Origin: Atherinomorus stipes
Taxonomy: Eukaryota > Chordata > Actinopteri > Atheriniformes > Atherinidae
Assembly: GCA_023101725.1 (NCBI GenBank)
Contig: JALJCO010003457.1
Span: forward strand, 186,001-250,000
Length of the DNA stretch: 64,000 nucleotides
Direction: 5' to 3'
Shown here: positions 27,676-39,500 of the stretch, one piece after another
How the letters are laid out: each line of letters opens with the position of its first letter
How positions within the stretch are numbered: the stretch's first letter is position 1
Program-made: the position numbers and the translations under genes
Notes under the pieces: generated by a model
Told to the model about the DNA's origin: nothing
The model's database searches: none
What the model saw: only the letters and a program-made list of their open reading frames with translations

Positions 27676-28020
27676 ACAGTCATGGAAAAAATTAAGAGAC
27701 CAACCTTTTCATGCCTGGTACTACTAAAGGTACATTTGTCTGGACAAATATAATGATAACAACAAAAATAGCTCATAAGAGTTTTATTTAACAACTGATA
27801 TCTATCTAGCTGTTTTCCATGGTTTTCTTGATATGTGATTTTGGTTATTAAGTTCTTACATCAATAACTATGTCATTGATTGTGCTGCTAAAAAACAGTG
27901 CTTTTAGGCATCATATTTTCTTTTCTGTCTCTCTTGGTCACATGATTCACACCACAGTTGGTACTCATAACCATCATTTTTGATGACAAGGGTGGTCTTC
28001 CATGATGATTCAAAAACTGC
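27676..28020. mobile_element. Tc1-like element fragment, one end only
   Basis: It starts with tacagtcatggaaaaaatta, a terminal sequence that I recall from abundant fish Tc1-like MITEs, and the interior gttttccatggttttcttga fits the same family. No matching opposite terminus was found, so this is a truncated copy and its right limit is approximate. Confidence 0.45.
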
Positions 28021-28549
28021 TTGTGTTGCTACTTCTGGATTCTTTGACATCCAAGTTTCTGGAGCTTATTGATATTAAGTGTTAAATTTCCCAGTTTTGC
28101 CCTTTTACATTGTAACCCACATTTAAAAACAAAGCCACTTTCACACTCTGAAGTATCCGGCACGTTTTAACTGAAGTCCTTTTCCAACACACATTTTAAC
28201 ATGAAAAAGTGTGATTTCCTGGGTGATGACGCCTTTAAAGATCCACCACAGTCAGGAAGAAAAAAGATCATTTAGACAGAAAACGGATTTGGACTTTTCA
28301 CTGATTAAACCAGAAAAAACAAAGCTGTATCTAAACCATATCTGCCTCAGGATGCTCTTTCTAATCCACAACCTGGAAATTATTCACCAGTGAGTCATAT
28401 CAAATATTTAGTTGTCTTCACCACACAGGAATTAAATGTTTGAACCTTTTACCACAGTTTTCTTGGTAATTAATATTGCAAAAGATTCTTACAACTCCCT
28501 GTTGTAATGATAGACCTCCCACTTGATCTACAGTAGATTCCAGTTCTTC

Positions 28550-28970
28550 CCATCAGTTTAATTTGCATTATGGGCTCACTTATTCTGTTTTAGTGCCACT
28601 TATCTTTATCTTCTCTTGGGGAGGGATGGATTTAATGGGCTACATGTGCTTCATGCCTCATTTTTTAAATCACATTGGAGCTTTTTCCCCTTTAAAATGC
28701 TCTGGGGTTTTAAGAGCTGTACATAGAGCTAATGGGTGTAATACAGACATGCATAAATGTGGTTAGGAACTCCCGCCTCCGCATCCTATGACTCAAATAT
28801 ACACATGCAATGTGTTCTTTTATTGAAGATCAAAGATTGTACCTTAAAGATTGATATTTTGAGTAATCTAAGCTCCTACATGTTTTCAGTTAAACAGTCT
28901 GCAAAAGTCTGCTTTGGCAATATGTTTAAAACTGTCATGCCAATAAAGCTTATTTGAGTTTGAGTTTAGT
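28550..28970 (+). repeat. Possible LINE 3' terminal fragment
   Basis: It ends in gccaataaagcttatttgag followed by tttgag repeats, the form of 3' tail seen in fish non-LTR retrotransposons. The preceding 400 bases give no recognisable reverse transcriptase. Confidence 0.35.
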
Positions 28971-29665
28971 CTGCATAAATTATTAGGTTTACCAGCAGTA
29001 AAAAGAAAGACTCTTAAATATTATAAAATTGTTGCCTTATGCAACAGGCAGAACTGTATCTGCTTATTTAGGGTCCCTACAACTGTCCCCAACAAGTAAA
29101 ACACCAAGGGGCATAAAGTCAGAAATTTTCATTTTGTTTTGATTTATTTGTTGTCATAGCTTAATAACCTCTGAAAAATAATTGTTCGTACTGACTCAGT
29201 CTCCCAGTCAGCAGCATTAGCTAATGGTTATTTGGATGGAGGAGTCTGTTGCTGAAGGAGCTGTTCAGTGATGTCACTGAGGCATGCACAGGAGAGCACT
29301 GTTCATCATAGATGATAGCTTGGCCATCATTCTCCTCTTGCTCTCCACAGCAGCTACCAGACACTCATCCACTTGTCCCAAACTTCCCCAATTTCTGCCA
29401 GTTTGCCCTGTTGACAACTTGGTCTTGTATTAATGGCAGCCAAAGCAAATCACCTGTGACATTTCGGATGTTTTGGTCCCAAAATTGTCAAATCTTTGCA
29501 GCCCAAGGTCAAAATCCAGCCCAAATAAAAAAGAACCATGAGTGCAATTTGTAAATTTTTTTTCAGTCCAAGTTGGTCATGTTAACCATTATGGTTTAAA
29601 TAGTCAGTCTGGGATAAAAGACATTTTGTATGGTCTCGGGTCACCCTGATGACTTTTCAGCTTAA

Positions 29666-30222
29666 AGGATAAGTTTCCTTTTTTTTCAACCTGGACCTTA
29701 TTTCTAGGAGTACATACGTGCATTTATTCACCGGTAAAGTTTCTGCCTCACTTTGAGTCCTTCGGAAGATATTATATTAAGTCGCTGTTTGCTGGAATGA
29801 ACAAACGAACGAGTACTATTGTCCTGTGAGTCCAGATTTAACTTTCCGTTAGTTATCAGGGTGTTCTCCTCACTTTTTGGGGCTGTGCGTTTGCGATGCG
29901 TGCTTCCGTAGTAGATCGCAGCAGTTTGCTACCCAGACAACAACAGAAACACAATTTGCAAAACTCTGAACTCACAGGACAATAGTACTCATTCGTTCGT
30001 TCAGTCTACTTAAAGCATTGATAAAATCAAGGAGTTTTGCACCAGTTAATGTCTTATATAGTGGCTGCCCCGTCTCCGCCATTTTACAGGATGTCCACCG
30101 ATGGGCGAGTGAACGTTATATCTTCCAAAGGACTCAAAGTGATGCAGAAACTTTACCGGTGAGTAAATGCACGTATGTACTCCAAGAAATAAGGTCCAGG
30201 TTGGAAAAAAGAAAGTTATCCT
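29666..30222. mobile_element. TTAA-flanked palindromic MITE with about 110-bp inverted repeats
   Basis: The left end aggataagtttcctt and the complement of the right end (gttatcct at 30215-30222) begin inverted repeats of about 110 bases, including caacctggaccttatttct and cacgtatgtact arms. A second inner inverted pair (gagtactattgtcctgtgag and its complement, about 29810-29829 and 29970-29989) makes the element a near-complete palindrome. TTAA at 29662-29665 and 30223-30226 fits piggyBac- or Kolobok-type target duplication. No transposase frame is present. Confidence 0.8.
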
Positions 30223-30226
30223 TTAA

Positions 30227-33200
30227 AGCCTAACTCTCAGGTGGGGATGAAGACCATGATAATTTCCCATTATTTGACTTGAACGTCAGTCAGCATCGTC
30301 ATCTTATTCATCACCGGATTTTTCTCCATGAATTATTTCTCGGTGTGGATTATGTTCCTTGTCGTCTTTAGCTTCTATCACTTCCTCCTCTAAATCCATC
30401 CTCACCTCAGTTTTCTATGATCAAGAGCCTCACTTGCCCTTCACCAATCTGCTTTGGTACTACCACACAATAAGCAAAGTCTCAAAAAAGGATCATGTAC
30501 CAAAACTAGAAGAAAAGTTGATTATGATTGAAAGTGTGTTGCAACTGTAAGAATTGCCATCAGATGTTCCAATTGGAGAGAGATTTCTCTGTTTCTCATG
30601 TAATTGTTGTCTCCCCATTCATTTTTAATGACTGGTCATTTATGACCAGTAACACCAAGAGTGAGCAAAACTTCAATAAAACACAAAATTGTTTGTTTTT
30701 TTAAAAAAAACTTGTTTTGTGTGTTGAAATAATCTTTGTAGACAATGTGAAGAAATCTTAGGTCACTTAGAACACATAAACTATATTTTCTTAGATATTA
30801 AACTTTTAAATCAGTCAAATTTGAGAGGATCACACATGCTGGTAAAAGTTTATTTAGAAGTGTACTTTGACATCGTGGATACTTCTGATTCCATCAAATG
30901 GAAGTACCGATGGAAATGATGAAATTATTTCTCAAGATGATATTGTATCTTGTTACGACACAAGAAGCAAAGGTTTGTACACCTACACACAGTTAATAAG
31001 CAGTCACTGCTGCTCTGAAAGCGATCAAGGTCTTTTTCAGAGGTTCTTTTTTTTCTTCAGGAAAGAACTATAAAGTTAAGGAAAATACCAAGAAATTGTC
31101 TAAATTTCAAAACTATTGAAGATTTTTGCAAGTAGAGGCACAAAAATACAGCCAAATTCTTGATTAGTTATTTTTCTCTGTTCTTTATTTCATGTTTTTT
31201 TCTCAGTGCATAATTTGAAAAAGAAGAAATTAATATGTTAGATTTTCTTTAACTAAGTTTATTTTTTCCACAGCATTTGTATAAAAGAGTGCCGCATTGT
31301 TGCTGCCAGTGTCAAAGACAATGAAATAACAGCTCTCTGTTTCCATGGTGCCGAAACATAATTGTAACACATTGCTGTTTTCACCACATAATACAGTGTT
31401 AGGAGGTCATGAACATTTCACATCTCTCTGTGAGACCAGTCTGAATACTCCAATAGTCAGTCACTAACACTCAAAGTATGTAATTACTTAGTTCTGAAGC
31501 TGGCATAGTACTGCTGAACAGAATAGACAACACATGCTCATCTCGCAGGTTGGCTGATTTATGACTCCTGTATCATATTAGCTTAGATTTTGGGGTATGT
31601 TTTTATTAACTAATCATACAGCCAAATACAGTACAGGACATTTGTCAGGAAGATGGTTTACCATTGTATAGCCTTAATTAACCAGAGCTTTAAAAGTTTT
31701 TTAACACCTGTGTAAATCCACTCAGCAAGGTGCGGTTTGGACCTTTAATGTTTGCTGCCAAAATGGAGATGGCTTTGTGTTAGTACTGATTAATAGCACA
31801 GATTAACAGAGAAAAGAAAACATTTTTTTAAAAGTGAACACTGCCTAATGAAAACCAGAGTTTTCTGTACCAAACCATCAACTTACTTTTACCATGTGAT
31901 TGAGTTTATATGATCATTCTGATTCAGAGCGGACAGCTTAACTGCATTTTGTCACTTTCTATACTGGTTTTCCTGCCTTGTTTATCTGTTGTGTCCATAG
32001 CAACAGCTGAAAAAGACAAGTATGAGATTACATGTAAACAAAAATATAAGGCAATGAGTAAAAAAAGGAACTGAGTACATACTGTACGTACGCAGGGAGG
32101 CACAATCAACTTACTGAGCCCAGTCATAGAGGAAAACAGAGGTTGAAATAAAACCAGAAATAGAAAAAAAGAGAAAATCAATCCCATTTACTTCCTAACC
32201 AGGTTTTACCAGTTACAAGGTTTGTTTGAGATGAACTTAGTCTCAGCTGGAAAGCTGTGAACAAAGAGCAGCAGTAGCAGGATGAGACAAAGCAGCTGTT
32301 AGATCAGGTTAAGGCCATAACAGTGGAAAGCAACTGCAGCTCCAAGCGATTGCTGCTTCCATCTTTCGAGATGATCATGTCCCATGTTTACATGAGGTTA
32401 GAGAAAGTTAAATAACGAGCATGTATGAAGCGACCATCACCAGCGTTTAAGCCTGATATGTGTCCCTTTTAGGTTCATCACACTTTCGTAGTGTGCACAA
32501 CCAGCAACACCCCTGCCTTTATCAGTATCAGCACATGAATCAACGTTTGGTGAGTTAACAGGTGTGTGGGCATGAAGGAATCTAATTCAGTTTAATGAAG
32601 CTGAATTAATAGAATTAAGCTTTATTAATCTCAGAGGGGAAATGATAGTCACTCGGAAGTGAGGATTTGTTATTGACACAATAAAGAACAACAAATAAGT
32701 CAGTTTCAGACAGCATACAGATTGTATGTTTACCATAAGTAATCTGACATTTCAGGAAAGCTTGTGAGAAATAAAGTAGTATGGCAAGATTTAAAACACC
32801 TAATCAGAGATCAATACTCCTAGCCTAAAATAATCTGTGCTTATCTATTTGTCCCCCGAAACCTAAGCAGTCCACCATCAGTGTGCCACTCAGGCCAACA
32901 TAAATACTACTGATAACCCGTCATAGTGACTGATAGTACTTACTCATCCCTGTCTGTCTGCTGAACAGCCTGCCCCCTGGGTCTCAGTGGGGTGTAGAGA
33001 GCGAGTAGGCTGTTTTTAGTGTTCAGAGAGTGGACTGATGGGCTTCCAGCAGGGTCTCTGCAAGAAAGAGGCCTGAGGTGAATTCTTGCTCACACAGCCC
33101 TGCATTTCCAGGGGCAGAGGCTCAGCACAACATGATAAATGATCCTAACTATTCCTGCCCGACTCTCTGAATCTCCATTTTCCTTTATCTTTTTTTCACA

Positions 33201-33457
33201 ATTTAATGTTACTACATGTCATTGATTCACATATGGATGGGCGTGCCGTCTCAAAGAAGAGGAGTGTGAAATGTCGCAAACTGCTGCATGTCTGCTGCAG
33301 TGTTTTGCATTTCAGATGAATGATTGCTGTGGCTGTTTTCTCCAGAGAAGCTGTAATCCTGATCTGAAATAAGCAAATGTTTTGCAGTCAGTCCCTTTCA
33401 TGGGATACAAATTATTTCACTGATTGGTTTAACTTGCTCTCTTCTGTTTCTCTCCAG
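30227..33457. other. calcr first intron, 3' part
   Basis: No exon recognised before the acceptor at 33457. The stretch around 32615-32660 (ctttattaatctcagagggg) resembles the 3' end of a fish RTE/LINE-type repeat, but too weakly for a separate call. Confidence 0.45.
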
Positions 33458-33525
33458 AGATTTGCCTGCAAGCTGAAGATATGAGGTTAGCAGGTGCCTT
33501 TTGGATCCTTGGGTCTCTGCTGGTG
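33458..33525 (+). CDS. calcr: calcr exon with start codon and signal peptide
   Basis: Acceptor tctccag ends at 33457 and donor gtaag starts at 33526. The ATG at 33481 has G at -3 and opens a 15-codon hydrophobic stretch, [15 protein letters not shown], typical of a signal peptide. The exon ends in phase 0, which matches the next coding exon at 35922. The first 23 bases are 5' UTR. This start is preferred because it is the only ATG in the exon and gives a secretory leader directly before the extracellular domains. Confidence 0.8.
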
Positions 33526-36500
33526 GTAAGCTCTCATTTGGCTTTCATTGCTTAGTTCATAGAAGGATGTACTGAGAGGTAAAGTTCTCAAAGCCCTTAA
33601 GTATTCATTTTGTATGCTGTGCACATGTGCTGAGGATTCAATTCCATTAGATGGACATGTAATATGTTGTGGTCTGGTGGTTTTTCTTTTCTCAGCAAGT
33701 ACCTTAAATATCATCATTGTTTTCCACTACTTGTCCTGATTTATAATTTCCAGACAGATGAAAGTATTTGCATCCATTTTTAGCACAGCTTCAAACTGTT
33801 TCTATACACCAAAGTTAATCTGTGAAAGCTCTGCTAAGTGGAGTGTGTCCTTTTGTTGCCGCAGCTCAGAGATGCTCCGACATGAAGTGATGTTTGTTCA
33901 GTCTTTCAGATAATCCATTTAAAGAACTGTTCTGTGCATCTTTGCTCGATCAAGATGCAGATGATGGCTCACTTTCCTTTTTAATTAAAGATGCATCATG
34001 TCAACATTCACAATTATTAATGCTTTTCCAAATTGTCCCACACATCCTCTTTCTTAACGTTTCTTACATATTCTTTGTCTTTATCATTAGCAAATAAACA
34101 ATAGTGATTATGGATAATTAAACATTATTTTGATAATGATAAAAAAATAATAATAAAGCCATTCTGTAAAGTTAAACTGCAGAGATGATTTGCGTTCATT
34201 GCAGTTCATTGATTTAATCATTAAGAATTGAATACTTAATATACTTCAATCTACTTTGAAACATCAACCATGACCTTCTTCCTGATGACAAAAGTCATTC
34301 CAAGTATTTATTACGTCTGTAACAGTCTTTGATGGGCTGTGGTTGGTGAGCCCGCACTGATGCACGTATGGATTGGGAACATGCAGCACCTTCTATTCAG
34401 CGCTCTCATGACATCTTGCAGACGTCTTTAAAGAGCTTCATGTACATCCTTTGATGATGACATTTACGTCATGCAGACCCCACCTGACTGCTGCATATGG
34501 ATCGTGAATCCCTGATTTTAGACACTAAAAAACCTGCACAGAAAATCAGTGAAAATCTTTGAAACAGTGCAATAAAACATGTTCCCTGGAATATTAACAT
34601 GTAATAAGAAAGTGTGTAACAAATACACAGCACAGCACTTTTCATATTTGATTGCATTGATTGGCTTCATGATTCCATTTTAGTTATCAAAGATCTGAAC
34701 ACAATCTCAACTCAGTACAAATTGTAAAGCAAAAAACGGTTTGCCTTTTAAAAACACATGCTGATTCTCCTGATGGAGAAATGAACAAATCAGACTTTTT
34801 TTTTGGTGAATAATAGTTTAAATATAACTGGTTTTCTTACCAAATGCTTGATGCATCATGAATATGCTCTGCCTCCATGTTTTTCTGTTTTTTTTTTTTG
34901 TTTTTTTTTATGGTCCTGTCCAGTTGAATGAGGAAGACTAAGGGTGTGTTATAGATGAGGAGAGGCCATGGCATGAGTAAAACAAAACAGAAGCTTTTTT
35001 TTCCTCATTCAGCTCAGCTGTTGATATTGGTGGTGGCCTGGTGGTCGTATGTATGACGTCATTTACTTCAATGCTTGGAGTGACATCATATGTACGGCTG
35101 CTAAACTGCTACATGGGACATCAGAGTTCTCATAAAAGTCATGTTTTCAGTGATTTTGGTTTTATTTTTCCCTGCAAGCCTAAATGGGACAGGTAAGGAT
35201 ATTTAGATGCTCTGCAACGCACCGGGGAAGTAAAGGGTTCGCTTCACACTTGTGATAAGACATATGGTCAAATCTCCCTGTCAAAGTATTTAAATTCCTC
35301 AAATAATTCATGAAATGCAAGCACATGAGCTCGGCACTCTGAGAAGCTTAATTTTCAGCCTAGGAAAAAAAAAAAAAAAAAGATAAGACAGCAAAATGGG
35401 CTCTTTATCCTTCAGTGAGCGGCATGATCATAATCAAAATTTCACACAGCAGACTTTTTCATTTAATGCTACCTCCAAATACAAACAATGAAGCAAAGAT
35501 AAGATTAATTTGGAGAAATTCAGGTGCTTAACTTCTTTTGTGCGATCCCAAACACACTTTAATGAGTTAACGCACCTGGAGAGTGACTCGAATTTTAAAC
35601 CAGAAAGGAATCGTGATCAGATCAGTTCTGAAGATGTTCAAAAACTTTCCGCGCTCATTCCTCCATTAAACATGTTATATGTAAAGATGCACATCTTTAT
35701 CTGAGCATGATCCAACTGTGAAACATTATAATTTCAGATCATGTCTCAATCCTCTTTATCTTCTTTTTAGAAATTAAAGGAATGTAAATGAGAGAAGCAG
35801 CTGCAACTAACAACCCGTATCCATTCCCAGCGCTGTGCTTACTTTAATGTAGTTGCCAAGATGTGCTGAGCACGTTTGTATCCTTCCACCTCTTAACTCC
35901 AATCCCATGTTTTCTTCACAGCACCGGATGGCAGGAAGCGAGCTAATCTCAGGCCCAACACTCAGTCCTGGACCGAGCTTTATGGAGGGACAGGCTGAGC
36001 AGGCACTGAGCCAGAGTCAATACAAATGTCTTGAGCTGTTCAGCAAGGACCAGCGAGAAAACAGAACTGGTGAGAGGCTTCTCCGAGTCAAATAAAAGCT
36101 CTGGGAGAGCATCACTTGGAGTAATTTTGCAAAATTGTGGTGTGGGATCAGAACACTGCTGATGTTTTTTTGTTAATGGTTGTGCTGTCAGCACAGCCAC
36201 CAGATCTGAGAGGCTTTTTCAGCAGATGATGGGGATTTTAATAACTCCCAAATTATGTGACTCTGACATGCACTAAAACAAGTGAAGAGACAGAAAATGT
36301 GTTGATAGTTATGGCCATTACATTTCTTCCTTTTTCCTCTCTTGAGGTGTGTTTTGTGCTCAAATGTGGGATGGGTTGTTGTGTTGGGATGAGACACCCG
36401 CTGGGACATCTGTAACACAAAGCTGTTCAGATCATCTTGACCTCCACAAAACCGGTAAGGAACTTTTCTCAGCAGAACAGATCTACCAGCTGTGTAACTG

Positions 36501-39500
36501 AGACCTGCAGTAGATGAGTTACGGCATTTTCTTTTAGCAATGACACAACAAAGGGCAATGTACTCTTTCTTGACCCAATCCCTTCTTTTATGTTTGATAT
36601 TGGTGACTTACAAAGAAACTTGGTTTGCAATGTGGATTTACAGTCGACCTAAAATTAGTCATACCTCCGAATAAAGAAGGAAAAAAAAATCAGCTGTCAG
36701 TGAAATAAGTTTAAATTGACAAACGTAATAATAAATAAAAATTCTATGAATATCGTGACATTGATTTTGAATTCTGGTTCAACAGAAATGATAAAAACAA
36801 ACACATAAAAAATTAAAAAAGTACACTGCAAAAGCTCAAATCTTGGCCACTCTTAAAATAAGTGAAAAATGATTTTTTTTGCTTGTAATAAGCAAATAAA
36901 TTCTGCCAATGGGACAAGCAAAATTTCCTTGATAAGTTTTCTTGAAATAAGATGCATTGCCTTTAAACAAGGTCCTTTATCTTACTCAAATGTTTCTCCT
37001 TAAGTAATTTTGTCTTATTTTCAGTGTGATCAGATACTTTTACTAGAAATTAGAAAATATACTTGCCAAGATTTGAGTTTTGCAGTGTAAATAAGCATGA
37101 TGGGGCTACGAAGCTAAAATTTGGTTGAGCAAGACTTTGAGGCAATTGCTGCGATCAGGTGTTTTCTGTCGTGTTCAAAAAGACTTCTACACCTGACAGG
37201 TGTTTTGGTCCACTGTTCATGGTAAACATGCTCTAATGTGTCTGGGACAGTTTTGTTTGTTTTAATTATTATTTCCACCCACAATTCAAAAGCAATATCT
37301 ATTTTCACAAAACTATAATTTTGTAAATTTTCATTTATTAGTTTCCTTAATTTCTTGTTATTTGAAATACTATTGTGAATTTAGCCTTTTTTTTAAATTG
37401 GAGGGTATGAATAATTTTGAGGATGACTGTAGTTGCTTAGCTTACTCAGACAGCCTCTTACAGTATTTCACCACATTTTTAATTTGCAGCTTGACACTTG
37501 AAGTGAATCTGACTAAAACCTTTAAATATACAGTAGTTTCATTTAATTTATTATATTGTAAATTATACATTCATCCCTGCATGTTTCGGTTCTTTACTTT
37601 CCTTTTCAGCTCATGGGACATTTTATAAAATGATGCTACAAAGTTTGCTGTTTATAATAAGCCATGCCAGTAGCAACTTGACCCTAATGTCAGTATCTAA
37701 TGTAATGAGATATTTAAACAGTGGATGATTCTCAGTGTATGTCAAATTCAACTGGCAAAAACTCTTGTTTTGTTAAAACTTGTATACATTCACGCCATTT
37801 TTTGTATTCACTATTTACAGTAGTGTTAGACTGAAGCAACCATGCCTTTACATGCTCTCACAGATTCATACACGGGACAAAAGGTAGATCATCGGCTTAT
37901 TGTGCTCAGAAAGAATGAAGACATGAACGTCTCTCTGTAACCTGACTGTAGACTCTGATTACACGAGTCAGCGTAATGTTTGAACTGCAGGACAACTCAA
38001 TTCTGTGGAATGTTCTGTTTTTACGTCATGAATAATGCAAGGCTCAGTAATGTTGAGCTGAAGAGATCCAGACACGAGTCATGTCTGATTTAGGAGATGC
38101 AACGTGACGAAGGAAGGGGAGGTGAGGTGGAGGGCAGAGAGATGAATGAGGAGTATGAGGAGGCAAAGAGGGGGGCAAAGAAAGGAGGAGTCACACGCAA
38201 AAAAACTGGAGCCAGAGAGATGGATGGGGAGAAGGAATATGAATGAGGGAGCAGCAAGGTGAGAGTTTGGGGGGGGGGGGGGGGGGGGGGTCTTCCCAAA
38301 ATGCCTGTGACTCTGAGAGTCCCATTATGACTCCTTGAAAGCTGGAGCTGCAGATATGAGGCCTGAGGGGGAGTTTTACAGTTGGAAATGGTTGTTGAAC
38401 AGTTTATGAGCTGCCAGAGAGGACTAGACGGTTGTTGTTGTCAGGAACAATGTGATCTCATACGCTGCCCAGACATGGATCTCCTGTACAAGTGGTTTAA
38501 ACCTGACATTTGAGAATTTGCTAGAAAACTACTCCAAAGGTGGAAAACATTCTGTTTGATGATGTTTGCCAAGCTAAATTAATCACAGCTACTTGGTGAT
38601 GCCAAGTTTTTACTTGTCTGGATTATGCCAACATGCTACTGAGACACAGTCAAAGAATTCAAAGATTTACTACGACTAAACTCGATGCTTAACAAACACA
38701 GCCAGCAAACTGTGCCTGTAAATTAGGTATTTAAGATATTAAACAGTGGATTATGCTGTCATGCCATTCTATTTTCTCCACAGAAAAAGTGACCAAATAT
38801 TGTGACGAATCGGGTAACTGGGTTCAGACCAGCTCTACCTGTCAACCAGCTTTAAAGAATCAATTACAGGTATTTCTTCCCTGGATGTTTGCCTGGAAGT
38901 AAATGGAAAAATGAGACAGAGATTGCTTTGGTTTTTACTGTATGTAAACCAATCAACAGATTGACATTTTTGTTCCCAAAAGGAAAGGAATTTTTTAAGT
39001 GATGCTGCAGGAGAGCCAACCACAGAGGCCACAGAGGTCAGAACAGAAAAGAGTACCCTGGAAAATGAAAAGAAATGCCTTGAGAAAATGAAGAATGACC
39101 CCCCTTATAATAAATCAGGTACTGGTACTCTTTGCCTCAACCCATCATGTAACAGTCTACCAACATCTCACTTCTTTTTTTAGCCACATGTCCGTATGAG
39201 CAAGCTGTGAACTTTTCCTGTGTTTTTGTGCCGGTGGTCTCACAGGTCTGCACTGCAGTCGTGTTTGGGATGGCTGGCTGTGCTGGAACGACACTCCAGC
39301 AGGAACCTACGTCTTCCAGAACTGCCCCGATTATTTTATTGGCTTCGACCCTGAAGGTGAGCAGCGAGGTTCTCCTTTCCTGGTATCCCATTACCCTTTG
39401 AAGTTGAAATAATTGGGATTATGCTTCACAGAAAAGGCAACTAAGTACTGCGGAGTGGATGGGCAGTGGTTTCAACATCCAGAGAGCAAGAAGATTTGGA

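Noticed and set aside
34800..35500. mir-653, the mammalian neighbour of mir-489
   Set aside because: No stretch close to the mature miR-653 sequence was found in this intron on either strand.
36824..37087. hAT assignment for the nested MITE
   Set aside because: No 8-base duplication; flanks are TA on both sides.
38090..38299. Proline-rich minus-strand frame
   Set aside because: Translation of the poly-G and polypurine tract.
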